Below, piece by piece: positions 51,948 to 60,394 of a DNA stretch of 64,000 nucleotides. A program made the position numbers and the translations under genes. The DNA lies in assembly GCA_023898685.1 (NCBI GenBank), contig CP060234.1, positions 868,001 through 932,000 on the forward strand. The letters run 5' to 3'. This stretch comes from Phycisphaeraceae bacterium. GTDB taxonomy: Bacteria > Planctomycetota > Phycisphaerae > Phycisphaerales > UBA1924. Every line of letters begins with the position of its first letter. Positions within the stretch are counted from its first letter, which is position 1. The notes beneath the pieces are model-generated. The model was not told the DNA's origin and did not search any database. It saw only the letters and a list, made by a program, of their open reading frames with translations.

Positions 51948-53207
51948 ATGCGGACACTGAATCAGAAGCTGGCCGTGCTCATGACGATGCTCGCCGCGTG
52001 CCTGGCGGCGCCGTTCGCCGCGGCAAAGGACGTGGTGGTGCTCGACGACGGGCGCCGCGTCACGGGCGACATCGTCCGTGAGATCGAAGGCAACGTGTGG
52101 ATGCTGGTGTACTTCGGCGATATCAAGAAGCAGGAGTTCTTCTCCGCCGCAAGCGTCAAGGAGATCATCCGCGACGCGGTCGCCGACGTGGCCGAGCAGA
52201 AAGAGGCGCCCGACAAGGATGTCTCCAAGCCCGGCACGCTCCGCGGCGAGGTGATCACGCTCGAGGGCATGGTGGGCGTCGAGTTCGCCTCCAAGCACCT
52301 CGAGAGCCTGATCCCGCAGCTCGAGAAGGACATCGGTGAAGGCGGCATCCTCGTGCTCAAGGTGAACTCGGGCGGCGGGGCGCTGCTCGAGATCAAGCCC
52401 CTGAGCGACACGATCGAGAACGAGCTCAAGCCCAGGTTCGAGGTCGTGGGCTGGATCGAGTCCGCCATCTCCGCCGCCGCGATGACCAGCATGACCATGG
52501 AACGGCTCTACTTCCTTCCCGAGGGCAACTTTGGCGCGTGCACCGGCTGGTACGGGCAGCTCACCGCCGTAAAGGGCCGGGGGCTCGAGGAGACCAAGGA
52601 GCTGATGCGCATGATCACGGCCCGCGGAAAGCGGGACTACCGGATCATGGAGGCCATGCAGGGCAACCCCGACAAGGACACGCCGCTCAGCGCGACCGTC
52701 GACCCCGACGGCACGGTGCACTGGTATTCCGACGAGGACAGCGGCAAGGTCCTGGTCAACCCCGCCGGCGAGATCCTCACCTTCAACTCGGTGCAGGCCG
52801 AGAAGCTGCGTTTCTCGGAGGGCATCGCCCGCAACCTCGACGAGCTGGCCCAGGAAATGGGCTACGACGAGGTCGAGTGGGTGGGCAAATGGCAGTCCGA
52901 CCTGATCTTCCCGGTGGGCCGCGCCGAGGCCGAGAATCGCCGGTGGCGCGACTTCGTCAGCCAGGACAACCAGAAGCTCGAACTCGCCGTCGCCAAGTAC
53001 CAGCTCTACCTCGGAACGGCCCGGAGCGTGCAGGGCAAGGCCCGCGGCATCATGGTGAACAAAGCGCGCGGGTTTCTGCGCGACATCCGCCGGTTCTACT
53101 CGGAGAGCCCAAACTCCATCCTCTTCACGCTCAATCTCACGCCCGATGATTTCGAGCTCTGGTACGAGCAGCAGGACGAGATCCTCCGCGACCTGATGCG
53201 GCCGTGA
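51948..53207 (+). CDS. Exported ClpP-fold serine protease-like protein (intact member of the tandem pair)
   Basis: This 419-residue protein has signal peptide LAVLMTMLAACLAAPFAAA. The N-terminal module VVVLDDGRRVTGDIVREIEG parallels that of the gene before. The ClpP/NfeD-like core keeps the oxyanion loop VLKVNSGGGALLEI (Ser141-Gly144) and a Ser in the nucleophile position (Ser175 in SAISAAAM). A possible Lys partner lies in KGRGLEETKELM or GKRDYR. The C-terminal half is helical and closes in a unit shared with the paralogue (EGIARNLDELAQEMGY). A terminator follows. Protease activity is inferred; its substrate is unknown. Confidence 0.82.
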   Translation: MRTLNQKLAVLMTMLAACLAAPFAAAKDVVVLDDGRRVTGDIVREIEGNVWMLVYFGDIKKQEFFSAASVKEIIRDAVADVAEQKEAPDKDVSKPGTLRGEVITLEGMVGVEFASKHLESLIPQLEKDIGEGGILVLKVNSGGGALLEIKPLSDTIENELKPRFEVVGWIESAISAAAMTSMTMERLYFLPEGNFGACTGWYGQLTAVKGRGLEETKELMRMITARGKRDYRIMEAMQGNPDKDTPLSATVDPDGTVHWYSDEDSGKVLVNPAGEILTFNSVQAEKLRFSEGIARNLDELAQEMGYDEVEWVGKWQSDLIFPVGRAEAENRRWRDFVSQDNQKLELAVAKYQLYLGTARSVQGKARGIMVNKARGFLRDIRRFYSESPNSILFTLNLTPDDFELWYEQQDEILRDLMRP

Positions 53208-53230
53208 ATCGACGCCACCGATCCAAGATG

Positions 53231-53254
53231 GGCGGGCCAGAGCCCGCCTTTTTT
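53231..53254 (+). terminator. Rho-independent terminator
   Basis: The stem GGCGGGC/GCCCGCC (7 bp, loop CAGA) is followed by TTTTTT at 53249-53254. It ends the ClpP-fold pair's transcript. Confidence 0.85.
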
Positions 53255-53388
53255 CGTGCGCCTGACGAGCGATCCCCGCGTCCGGGCGCGCGTCGACATA
53301 GCCTTCGACTCCTCCGCCCAACGTCGCGCAGCCGCCGGGCGGCCCGATCGAACCCGACAGGCTCCCTGTCCGATTCCGGAGACGAGCG

Positions 53389-55131
53389 ATGCCCACCGCG
53401 ACCGAGCCCTTCGTGCCCGCCGAATTCGACGCCGCCGTGTGGGAGAACGTCGAGCCTCTCTGGCGGGCGCTGATGGACCGGCCCGTCGAGTCGGCGGGCG
53501 ATCTCGAAACGTGGCTGCTCGACCGCTCCGAGCTCGACGCCGCCTGCTCGGAGTCGGCCGCGATGCTCTACATCAACATGACCTGCGACACGGCCGACAC
53601 CGAGGCCGCGGGGGCCTACCGGCGCTACATCGAGGAGGTGGCGCCGAAGATGAAGCCCGCGGCGTTCAGGCTCGATAGGCGGCAGGCCGAGCTGGCCGAG
53701 CGGTTTGGGCTGACCGCCGACCGCTACGAGGTGATGCACCGCGACACGAAAGCGGACGTCGACCTGTTCCGCGAGGAGAACGTGCCGCTGCAGACCAAGC
53801 TCGAGACGCTGAGCCAGGACCACCAGACGGTGACCGGGGCGATGACGGTCGAGTTCGAGGGCAAGACGAAGACCATGCCCCAGATGGCGGTCTACCAGGA
53901 GTCGACCGACCGCGCCGTCCGCGAGCGGGCCTGGCGGGCGTGCGCCGAGCGGCGATTGCAGGACCGCGACACGATCGACGGGATCTTCGACGAGATGGTC
54001 GCCCTGCGGCACAAGGTGGCGCAGAACGCGGGCTACGAGACGTTCACGGGGTACATGTTCGCCGCCAAGCACCGCTTCGACTACACGCCCGAGACGTGCT
54101 TCGCGTTCCACAAGGGCGTGGAGAAGGAGATCATGCCGCTGTGCGCCCGCCTCGACGCCGAGCGGCGGGAGAAGCTGGGGCTCGACGAACTGCGGCCCTG
54201 GGACCTGGGCGTCGACCCGGCGGGCGCGGGCCCGCTCGAGCCGTTCGCGGGCGGGGCCGACCTGGTCGCGAAGACCCGCGAGGCGTTCGACGCGCTCGAC
54301 CCCCAGCTCGCGGGCATGTTCCGCACGCTGGGTGATGGCTCCAACACGCACGGCATCGCGACGGGCGAGCTGCTCGACCTCGACAGCCGCAAGGGAAAGG
54401 CGCCGGGGGGCTACCAGTACATGCTCGACCGGCGACGCGAGCCGTTCATCTTCATGAACGCGGCGGGCCTGCACCGCGACGTGGAGACGATGGTGCACGA
54501 GGCTGGACACGCGTTCCACTCGATGCTGTGCAACGACGAGCCACTACTGCATTACCGCAGCGCCCCGCTCGAATTCGCCGAGGTGGCGAGCATGTCGATG
54601 GAGCTGCTCACCATGCCGCACTGGGGCGCGTTCTACTCGGAGGCCGACACGAAGCGAGCGAAGAAGCAGCAGCTCGCCGACCATGGCGTGCGGATCCTCC
54701 CCTGGATCGCGACCATCGACGCCTTCCAGCACTGGGTCTACGCCAACCCGACGCACACGCGCGAGCAGCGCACCCGGGCGTGGCGCGACCTCATCGAACG
54801 CTTCGGCCTTCGCGGCTGCCGCGTCGCGTGGGACGAGACGACGGCCACTGCCCGCGACACCGCGTGGCACGCCCAGCCCCACCCGTTCAGCGTGCCGTTC
54901 TACTACATCGAGTACGGCATCGCCCAGCTCGGGGCCTACCAGCTCTGGATCATGTCGCTTGATAAGGGCCCCGACGCCGCGATCGCGGCGTACAAGAAGG
55001 CGATGAGCCTGGGCGGCTCGCGCCCGCTGCCCGAGCTGTTCGCCGCGGCAGGTCTGGAGTTCGACTTCGGGCCCTCGATGATGGCGAGGCTGAGGGATCG
55101 GGTGGAGGCCGAACTCGATAAGTTGGGGTAA
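53389..55131 (+). CDS. M3-family oligoendopeptidase (PepF-like)
   Basis: This 580-residue zinc peptidase has no signal peptide. The zinc motif is HEAGHAFH with His370, Glu371 and His374. The third ligand Glu is in PLEFAEVASMSMELL about 25 residues on. Upstream PGGYQYMLDRRREPFIFMNA and downstream HPFSVPFYYIEYGIAQLGAY (the substrate Tyr/His region) are typical of M3B oligoendopeptidase F-like enzymes. These degrade short peptides in the cytosol. It is complete and stands alone after a terminator. Confidence 0.95.
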   Translation: MPTATEPFVPAEFDAAVWENVEPLWRALMDRPVESAGDLETWLLDRSELDAACSESAAMLYINMTCDTADTEAAGAYRRYIEEVAPKMKPAAFRLDRRQAELAERFGLTADRYEVMHRDTKADVDLFREENVPLQTKLETLSQDHQTVTGAMTVEFEGKTKTMPQMAVYQESTDRAVRERAWRACAERRLQDRDTIDGIFDEMVALRHKVAQNAGYETFTGYMFAAKHRFDYTPETCFAFHKGVEKEIMPLCARLDAERREKLGLDELRPWDLGVDPAGAGPLEPFAGGADLVAKTREAFDALDPQLAGMFRTLGDGSNTHGIATGELLDLDSRKGKAPGGYQYMLDRRREPFIFMNAAGLHRDVETMVHEAGHAFHSMLCNDEPLLHYRSAPLEFAEVASMSMELLTMPHWGAFYSEADTKRAKKQQLADHGVRILPWIATIDAFQHWVYANPTHTREQRTRAWRDLIERFGLRGCRVAWDETTATARDTAWHAQPHPFSVPFYYIEYGIAQLGAYQLWIMSLDKGPDAAIAAYKKAMSLGGSRPLPELFAAAGLEFDFGPSMMARLRDRVEAELDKLG

Positions 55132-55172
55132 GTGTGTCGCGGATCCGAGCAGCGGTGCCCACCGGCGTCCGA

Positions 55173-55814
55173 TTACGGCATCAACTCATCGATGTGCGAC
55201 ATCTTGAGTTGAGGCTCATCGACCCCCGTGACGAGGGCCCAGAACGGCTCGCCCAGTCCATCCGGAAGCCAGCTGCGGAACTGCCCGTCGGGCCGCTCGG
55301 CGTACTCCGCCAACGCCGCCCCGCCCACGAACACGCACCGCTGGATGAGCAGAAGATCCTCCGAGGCGTACTCGGCCTCGGCGCTCACCCCCAGCATCGC
55401 GTCCACCAGCCGGCCGAACAGATCCGGGTCGGCCCGCAGCAGCACGTCCGCGTCGTTCCAGACGATGAACCGGCACCGGGCGACGCTCCGCCCCCGCACG
55501 CTCTCCCGGCTCCGCAACGCGTCGGTCACGCTGTCGGTGCCGTCGAGCCTCCGCTCGAGCCGATCGACCGGGATCGACCGCTCGAGCTGATGGCAGAACG
55601 CCTCTATGTCCTTGATGAATCGCCCATACAGAGTGACCACATCGGTCTCGCGCTGCGAGCCCAGGAACTGGGCCAGACTCGCCGCGAAATGTGATCTCCG
55701 AGATTGCGCGTGAGACCAGACCCCGAGGTGTCGCTCATCCAGCAGCGCCATCACTTCGGGCTGCCAGTCCACCGCCGGGAAGGGCGCGTCGAACTGTCCG
55801 GCCAACAAACTCAT
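55173..55814 (-). CDS. Hypothetical protein
   Basis: This protein of about 213 residues starts at the ATG at 55814; a GTG at 55820 is an alternative. It has no signal peptide or TM segment. It contains HLGVWSHAQSRRSHFAASLA, TDVVTLYGRFIKDIEAFCHQ, CRFIVWNDADVLLRADPDLF and DLLLIQRCVFVGGAALAEYA. The last pattern has strand-helix alternation that could belong to a nucleotide- or barstar-like fold, but no family is named with confidence. It is convergent with the M3 peptidase gene, 41 bases apart. Confidence 0.75.
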   Translation of the reverse strand: MSLLAGQFDAPFPAVDWQPEVMALLDERHLGVWSHAQSRRSHFAASLAQFLGSQRETDVVTLYGRFIKDIEAFCHQLERSIPVDRLERRLDGTDSVTDALRSRESVRGRSVARCRFIVWNDADVLLRADPDLFGRLVDAMLGVSAEAEYASEDLLLIQRCVFVGGAALAEYAERPDGQFRSWLPDGLGEPFWALVTGVDEPQLKMSHIDELMP

Positions 55815-56484
55815 CCGCACGGACTCCGTTCCTGCTCTCTACAACGGCAACGCCGGACTGTCTGGGAAGACCCCGCGGCCGATCCTGAACTCTGCTCCCC
55901 CCCGCTACCGGGGTGTACACTCTCTGTTGGGGTCGCCGACCCCCGCTCTGCGTTTCAATGTGCCCCAGATACCGCGATTTGCCAGCCGCTCAGGGCTTTT
56001 CGCCGCAGATTGGGGTAAGTCGTCTGTTATCAACGCCTTGTGTGATACGCGTTTTCGGAGTGACCGAGCGCCCCTGTTTGGACAGAGCGTTGCACCCGGA
56101 ACTCGCGGCGAGTTCAGGTCACAACCCGATGGAACCACCGAATGCGGTGGGCGGATCGAGAGAAGAGCACGGCCCGTCTGTGGATGCGGTCGTCAGCGCA
56201 ACGCGAAAAAACGGGCATTTTTGAGGCAGAAAGCTGTTGTTGACACGATCCAGATATCCTGAAAATGGGGGTATACTTGCCTGTACGCACTTCCCCACGT
56301 GTTTTGGGGTTTCTGTCAATGGAATTCGTCCAAGTGCCGATAAGAATGACCGAACCGTGTCATCAGCAGGAGTGTGAGGCAAGAGTCGTGGGTCTGCCTC
56401 ACCGATGCACCCGACCGGATCGGGTGGGCGTGGGACGTTGGGGCGTCGGTGATGACGAGAGAATCCTCGTTTGAGGGGCCAACT
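55815..56484. other. 670-base region without a convincing gene
   Basis: The region is lower in GC than its surroundings and lies between divergent genes. Short frames are present, but none shows a ribosome site plus natural composition. It contains A/T-rich segments at about 56205-56345 with a lone TATACT at 56272-56277. It probably contains the upstream regulatory region of the LuxR-type gene. A small RNA cannot be excluded. Confidence 0.5.
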
Positions 56485-57429
56485 ATGAACCAGACCAACA
56501 ATCCTCGATTCGACGCACTGCGGAACGCGTGTGACATCACCGAAGCCATGTGCCGGCTGCCCGCCGTCGCCACGCTCGACTGGCTCGACCGCGCGGCCGA
56601 GAGTCTCCGGGGAGTCGTCGTCCCATCACGGGTCTGCGTGCTCATCCTGAACGCCGGCCCGAGCGGCGCCGGGGTGCAGCTCGAAGCCGCGGGCTTTGCG
56701 GGCTTGCCGGCCGGCGGACGCCCGACGGACAGCGATGAGGGAAACATCGAACTCTCGGTGCGGTCCAGGGCCGAGCGGCTTGAGTCGCTCGGCTTCCAGT
56801 CCCCCGAGCGGGCGATGCTGGGCAACCTCGCCGACCTGCTTGGGGGGGGCGACTGGCGTATGCGGGGGCTCGGCGTGCTCTGGCACGGCGTGCCGGCGTC
56901 GGACGTGCTCGTCGCCGCGCAGCCTCTTGGCGCCGTCGAGCCGGGGAGGTTGCTCATCTCGCAGATTTCGCTGGCCGAGCCCGGCGCCGAGGCCAAGCCC
57001 GGGCAGCTCGAATTGCTCGCCGCGGTGCACCCGCTGCTGGTGCGCCGGGCGCTGATGGCGATCGGGGCGACCAAGGCGACCGCGTCGCGCTGGCTCACCT
57101 CGCGTGAGCAGGAGGTGCTCGACCTGCTGGTGGTCGGCAAGAGCGTCCGCGTGATCGCCGACGAGCTGGGCCGCAGCCCGCACACCGTGCACGACCATGT
57201 CAAGAGCCTGCACCGCAAGCTCAGCGCGTCGAGCCGGGGCGAGCTCGTCGCCCGCGCTCTGGGCCACTCGCCGCTCGCCCGGGTCGAGTCCAAGCCCGAC
57301 TGGGGCCGGCCCGAGGTCGCCGAGATCCGCACGACCGCCGCCGCGACGCGGCTCCAGCCCAAGAGCGAAGAATCCGAGCACGCGCCGCTGCCCATCGAGG
57401 CCTACCGCTCGAAGATGGGCCGCGACTGA
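56485..57429 (+). CDS. LuxR-type transcriptional regulator
   Basis: This 314-residue protein has an ATG at 56485 with GAGGGG at 56473-56478, chosen over an upstream frame. The C-terminal DNA-binding domain LTSREQEVLDLLVVGKSVRV, then IADELGRSPHTVHDHVKSL, is a classical LuxR/GerE helix-turn-helix (residues about 214-260). The N-terminal about 200 residues have no receiver-domain Asp pattern and no recognisable autoinducer-binding motif. They may be a divergent GAF/PAS-like sensor. A long AT-richer upstream region and a terminator make it a stand-alone gene. Confidence 0.88.
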   Translation: MNQTNNPRFDALRNACDITEAMCRLPAVATLDWLDRAAESLRGVVVPSRVCVLILNAGPSGAGVQLEAAGFAGLPAGGRPTDSDEGNIELSVRSRAERLESLGFQSPERAMLGNLADLLGGGDWRMRGLGVLWHGVPASDVLVAAQPLGAVEPGRLLISQISLAEPGAEAKPGQLELLAAVHPLLVRRALMAIGATKATASRWLTSREQEVLDLLVVGKSVRVIADELGRSPHTVHDHVKSLHRKLSASSRGELVARALGHSPLARVESKPDWGRPEVAEIRTTAAATRLQPKSEESEHAPLPIEAYRSKMGRD

Positions 57430-57451
57430 GCAATGACGCATCACGAATCGC

Positions 57452-57477
57452 AACCCGGGCGAGCGCCCGGGTTTTTT
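57452..57477 (+). terminator. Rho-independent terminator
   Basis: The stem AACCCGGGC/GCCCGGGTT (9 bp, loop GAGC) runs into a T-tract at 57472-57477. The stem core is CGGGC-N4-GCCCG, the same as the REP-like palindromes elsewhere in the window. Confidence 0.9.
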
Positions 57478-57518
57478 CTGCGCATCTGGACCGGCGTGCA
57501 CCTGGCGGCGGGGCCCGG

Positions 57519-58073
57519 TCACTCTTCCCGTTCGGCGCTCAACCGATCGCGCACCCGACCCGCCAGTTCGCCCGCAAAGTTGTCGTCGCGTCGCAGGGGG
57601 ACGAGCATCCCGTTCCGCACGCCGCGCTCGGCAAGGGCCGGGTCGATCCACACCGAGCTGGCGCGGATGGCCTCGGTTTCGAGCCGGGTCCCGGGGCGGT
57701 TCGTCCGCCAGATGACAACCTCGACGGTTTCGGTCACATCACCCACACCGGGTGGCCCGCCCGCGGCGTCGCGGAAGGTGACGCGCACCGTACGGGGCTG
57801 GCTGTTGAGCGTGTCGTCCGTCATCTGCCCGATCGAACCGGGCTCGGGCGCGAAGGGCGTCGCGAACCCGGCGACGGTTTTCGGCGCGGTGAGCAGTTCG
57901 CCGTTGGCGGCGTCGACGCGCTCGAGCGTGTATCCCGCCCGACGCAACTCGTCTCGCGTGGCGTCGAACGCCTCGCCGTAGAGCGAAGAGGAAACAACAA
58001 ACGCCCGGGGTCCCCCGTGGCTGCGGCACCCGGCGAGCACGCCGGCCAGGCAGATCAGCAGGATCGATCGCAT
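57519..58073 (-). CDS. Hypothetical lipoprotein
   Basis: This 184-residue protein starts at the ATG at 58073. A short lipoprotein signal RSILLICLAGVLAGC gives lipidated Cys16. The mature part (FVVSSSLYGEAFDATRDELR; YTLERVDAANGELLTAPKTV; TVEVVIWRTNRPGTRLETEA) has an alternating strand/helix pattern seen in small envelope lipoproteins. No family is assigned. It is 72 bases after the decarboxylase gene on the same strand. Confidence 0.8.
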   Translation of the reverse strand: MRSILLICLAGVLAGCRSHGGPRAFVVSSSLYGEAFDATRDELRRAGYTLERVDAANGELLTAPKTVAGFATPFAPEPGSIGQMTDDTLNSQPRTVRVTFRDAAGGPPGVGDVTETVEVVIWRTNRPGTRLETEAIRASSVWIDPALAERGVRNGMLVPLRRDDNFAGELAGRVRDRLSAEREE

Positions 58074-58145
58074 GGGCGCACGATAGCGTCCCGGCTGCGC
58101 AGGCGTCGGCTTGGCGCCGCTGCTCGTGCCGACCACGGCAACGCC

Positions 58146-59603
58146 TCAGCCACCAGCCTCGCGGGCGATGATCGCCCACGCCCGCACCACGTGCCGAAAC
58201 TCGGTCAGCGACGATCCGGGCACGAACCGGATCGTGAAGCCGCCATCACCCGGGGCCGCGGTGTGGCTCAGCAGCACTTCGCCCGTCGCGTTCACCCGGT
58301 CGAGCAGGGCCCTGGTTGCGTCGTCACCCGCCCTGAGCCGGAAGCAGACGAGCGAAGCGCTCCGGGGGGCGACCAACTCGAACCGCCCGTCGGCGACCAC
58401 TCGCTGCTCGAACCACTCGCTCCAGGCGATGTGCCGCCGGATGTGCGCGCGCAGGCCCTCGACGCCGTAGTGGCGGAGCACGAACCAGAGCTTGAGCGCC
58501 CGGAAACGCCGCCCCAGCGGGATCTGCCAGTCGCGGTAGTCGATCACGCCGCCGGCTTCGGTCGCGGCGTTGCGGAGATACTCCGGCGTGATCGAGAGCG
58601 CGCGAAGCAGCGCCGCGCGGTCACGCACCCAGAAGAGATCGCAATCGAAGTTCGTCAGCAGCCACTTGTGCGGGTTGAGACACAGGCTGTCGGCGTGCTC
58701 CAGCCCCGCGAGGCGGTGCTCGGGGCAGATCGCGGCGGCGCCCAGCCACGCCGCGTCGACGTGCAGCCAGCCCGCCCACCGGCCTCCGGGCGCGAGCGCG
58801 TCCAGTCGGGCGCGGATACCCGCGACGTCATCGATGGCGCCCGTACCGGTCGTGCCCACCGTCGCGGAGACCATCGCCGGCAGTGCGCCCGTTTCGTCGA
58901 GCAGGGCCTGCGCCTCGCGCTCAAAGCAATCGAGGTCCATCCGGCCATCGTCGTGTGTGGCGACGAGGCGGAGGCGTCGGCGGTCCTCGGGTGAGGTTGC
59001 GAGCCCGGCGATCATCGCGGCCTTGATCACCGACGAGTGGGCCTGCCGGCTCGTGATGAGTGAGACGTCACCGCCGCCCGCCCGGGCCCTCGCCGCGAGC
59101 AGAGCGATCAGCGTCGACTCGCTCGCCGTCCCCTGGATGGCGCCGTTCCCGCGGAACGTGTCGGGCAGCTCAAAGAGGTCAACGCACCAGTCGAGCACGC
59201 AGGTCTCGAGCTCGGTCGCGGCGGGGCTGGTCGCCCAGAGCATGCCGTTGACGTTCAGCCCGGCGCTTGCGATCTCCCCAAGGATGCCGGGACCCGAGGC
59301 GTTGCACGGGAAGTAGGCGAAGAAGCCCGGGTGCTGCCAGTGTGTGAGATTGGGGGCGACGATCTCGTCCAGGTCCCGGAACACCGCGTCCCATCCGGGG
59401 GCCGAGTCTTCCAGGCGATCGGGCAGCGCGGCGAGCACGTCGCCGGGCCGGGTGGCGTTCTTTACGGGGCGCTCGCCCAAGCCCGCCATGTAGTCGGCGA
59501 CCCAGTCGACCATGCGATGGCCCAGCGAGCGGAACTCCTCGGCCGTCATGTGCGGAGGGACGTGCCCCGCGCAGGGATCGGGGATGGGAAGATTCTCGGG
59601 CAT
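58146..59603 (-). CDS. PLP-dependent group II decarboxylase (aromatic-L-amino-acid decarboxylase-like)
   Basis: This 485-residue protein is the usual length for the family. ATG 59603 begins MPENLPIPDPCAGHVPPHMT, then AEEFRSLGHRMVDWVADYMA, the conserved N-terminus. HWQHPGFFAYFPCNAS, GNGAIQGTASESTLIALLAA and WLHVDAAWLGAA (PLP-binding Asp) are followed by the Schiff-base Lys in NPHKWLLTNFDCDLFWV. It decarboxylates aromatic or related amino acids (tryptophan, tyrosine, DOPA or phenylalanine). The exact substrate is not readable. It is divergent from the DJ-1 gene across 67 bases. Confidence 0.93.
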   Translation of the reverse strand: MPENLPIPDPCAGHVPPHMTAEEFRSLGHRMVDWVADYMAGLGERPVKNATRPGDVLAALPDRLEDSAPGWDAVFRDLDEIVAPNLTHWQHPGFFAYFPCNASGPGILGEIASAGLNVNGMLWATSPAATELETCVLDWCVDLFELPDTFRGNGAIQGTASESTLIALLAARARAGGGDVSLITSRQAHSSVIKAAMIAGLATSPEDRRRLRLVATHDDGRMDLDCFEREAQALLDETGALPAMVSATVGTTGTGAIDDVAGIRARLDALAPGGRWAGWLHVDAAWLGAAAICPEHRLAGLEHADSLCLNPHKWLLTNFDCDLFWVRDRAALLRALSITPEYLRNAATEAGGVIDYRDWQIPLGRRFRALKLWFVLRHYGVEGLRAHIRRHIAWSEWFEQRVVADGRFELVAPRSASLVCFRLRAGDDATRALLDRVNATGEVLLSHTAAPGDGGFTIRFVPGSSLTEFRHVVRAWAIIAREAGG

Positions 59604-59670
59604 GCGGCATCCTTGGCCCGCATAGGCTGCGTCGGCAGAGACAAAGTCCACAAGGGAAGGAGGCCCGGCC

Positions 59671-60225
59671 GTGGCGGACGCACTGATCCTGATCGCGGAG
59701 GGCTCGGAGGAGATCGAGGCGATCACGCCGGGCGATGTACTCGTGCGCGCGGGCGTTGCGGTCACCTACGCGGGCGAGGGCGCGCTTTCCATGCGGGGCT
59801 CGCGTGGCCTGCCGCTCGGTGCGGACATCGCGATCGGAAGGCTCGGCGACCGTCTGTTCGACGCTGTAGTGATTCCCGGGGGCATGAAAGGGGCCCAGAA
59901 CCTGGCCTCGTCAGCCGACGTGTCCCGGATTGTGCGGGCCCACGCGGCGGCCGGCAAGGTTATCGCCGCGATCTGCGCCGCCCCGGCCGTCGTGCTCACC
60001 CCTCTCGGTCTGCTCGAGGGCCGGCGGGCGACGTGCTACCCGGGGCTCGAAACGCGATTCGGCGCGACCACCGAACACGCCCCGGGTGACGTGGTGGTCG
60101 ACCGCACGTTCATCACAAGCCGTGGGCCCGGGACCGCGATGGCATTCGCGCTCTGCCTCGCCGCAATGCTCGCAGGCGACACGACCGCCGAGAAGGTGCG
60201 TGAGGGCCTGCTGGCGGCGTCCTGA
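59671..60225 (+). CDS. DJ-1/PfpI-family protein
   Basis: This 184-residue protein uses a GTG at 59671 with AAGGAGG at 59657-59663. The DJ-1 signature glutamate region GSEEIEAI (11-18) and the reactive Cys102 in AICAAPAVVLTPLGLLEG are present, followed by RRATCYPGLE and VVVDRTFITSRGPGTAMAFA. This matches the DJ-1 (YajL/ThiJ) branch, linked to protein or metabolite deglycation and redox protection. It is intact and single. Confidence 0.95.
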   Translation: MADALILIAEGSEEIEAITPGDVLVRAGVAVTYAGEGALSMRGSRGLPLGADIAIGRLGDRLFDAVVIPGGMKGAQNLASSADVSRIVRAHAAAGKVIAAICAAPAVVLTPLGLLEGRRATCYPGLETRFGATTEHAPGDVVVDRTFITSRGPGTAMAFALCLAAMLAGDTTAEKVREGLLAAS

Positions 60226-60268
60226 GGGCGGTTTCGGGGCCGGGAGCGGGTATCAAGTTTTTTTGGCT

Positions 60269-60297
60269 TGAGGTGGAACCGGCATTCCGGTATACCG
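60269..60297 (+). promoter_or_regulatory. Candidate sigma-70 promoter for the FG-GAP/UnbV gene
   Basis: TTGAGG at 60269-60274 and TATACC at 60292-60297 are 17 bases apart, about 100 bases upstream of the gene starting at 60395. This is pattern match only. Confidence 0.4.
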
Positions 60298-60394
60298 GGT
60301 CATCTGCCCGGGTCTTCGGGCGCGCCGTGTGGGGATGCACGGCCATGTTGATCGCCGCGTTCAGCGGTGTGGCTTTGTTTCGTGAGGACAAGAG

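Noticed and set aside
49061..51949. A 962-codon minus-strand frame
   Set aside because: It lies opposite the CCA-type nucleotidyltransferase and the first ClpP-fold gene, both with clear motifs. No motif is seen in the antisense product.
55927..56262. 111-codon plus-strand frame in the 670-base gap
   Set aside because: It has no ribosome site, its composition is unlike neighbouring genes (many Arg/Cys/Gly, no hydrophobic core pattern), and no motif is recognised.
56240..56277. TTGACA/TATACT promoter upstream of the LuxR-type gene
   Set aside because: The two boxes are 26 bases apart, far outside the 16-19 base range. Either box alone may matter, but the pair cannot be claimed.
60254..60272. 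Terminator after the DJ-1 gene
   Set aside because: There is a run of T residues, but the only pairing (CAAG with CTTG) encloses the T-run itself, and no GC-rich stem precedes it.
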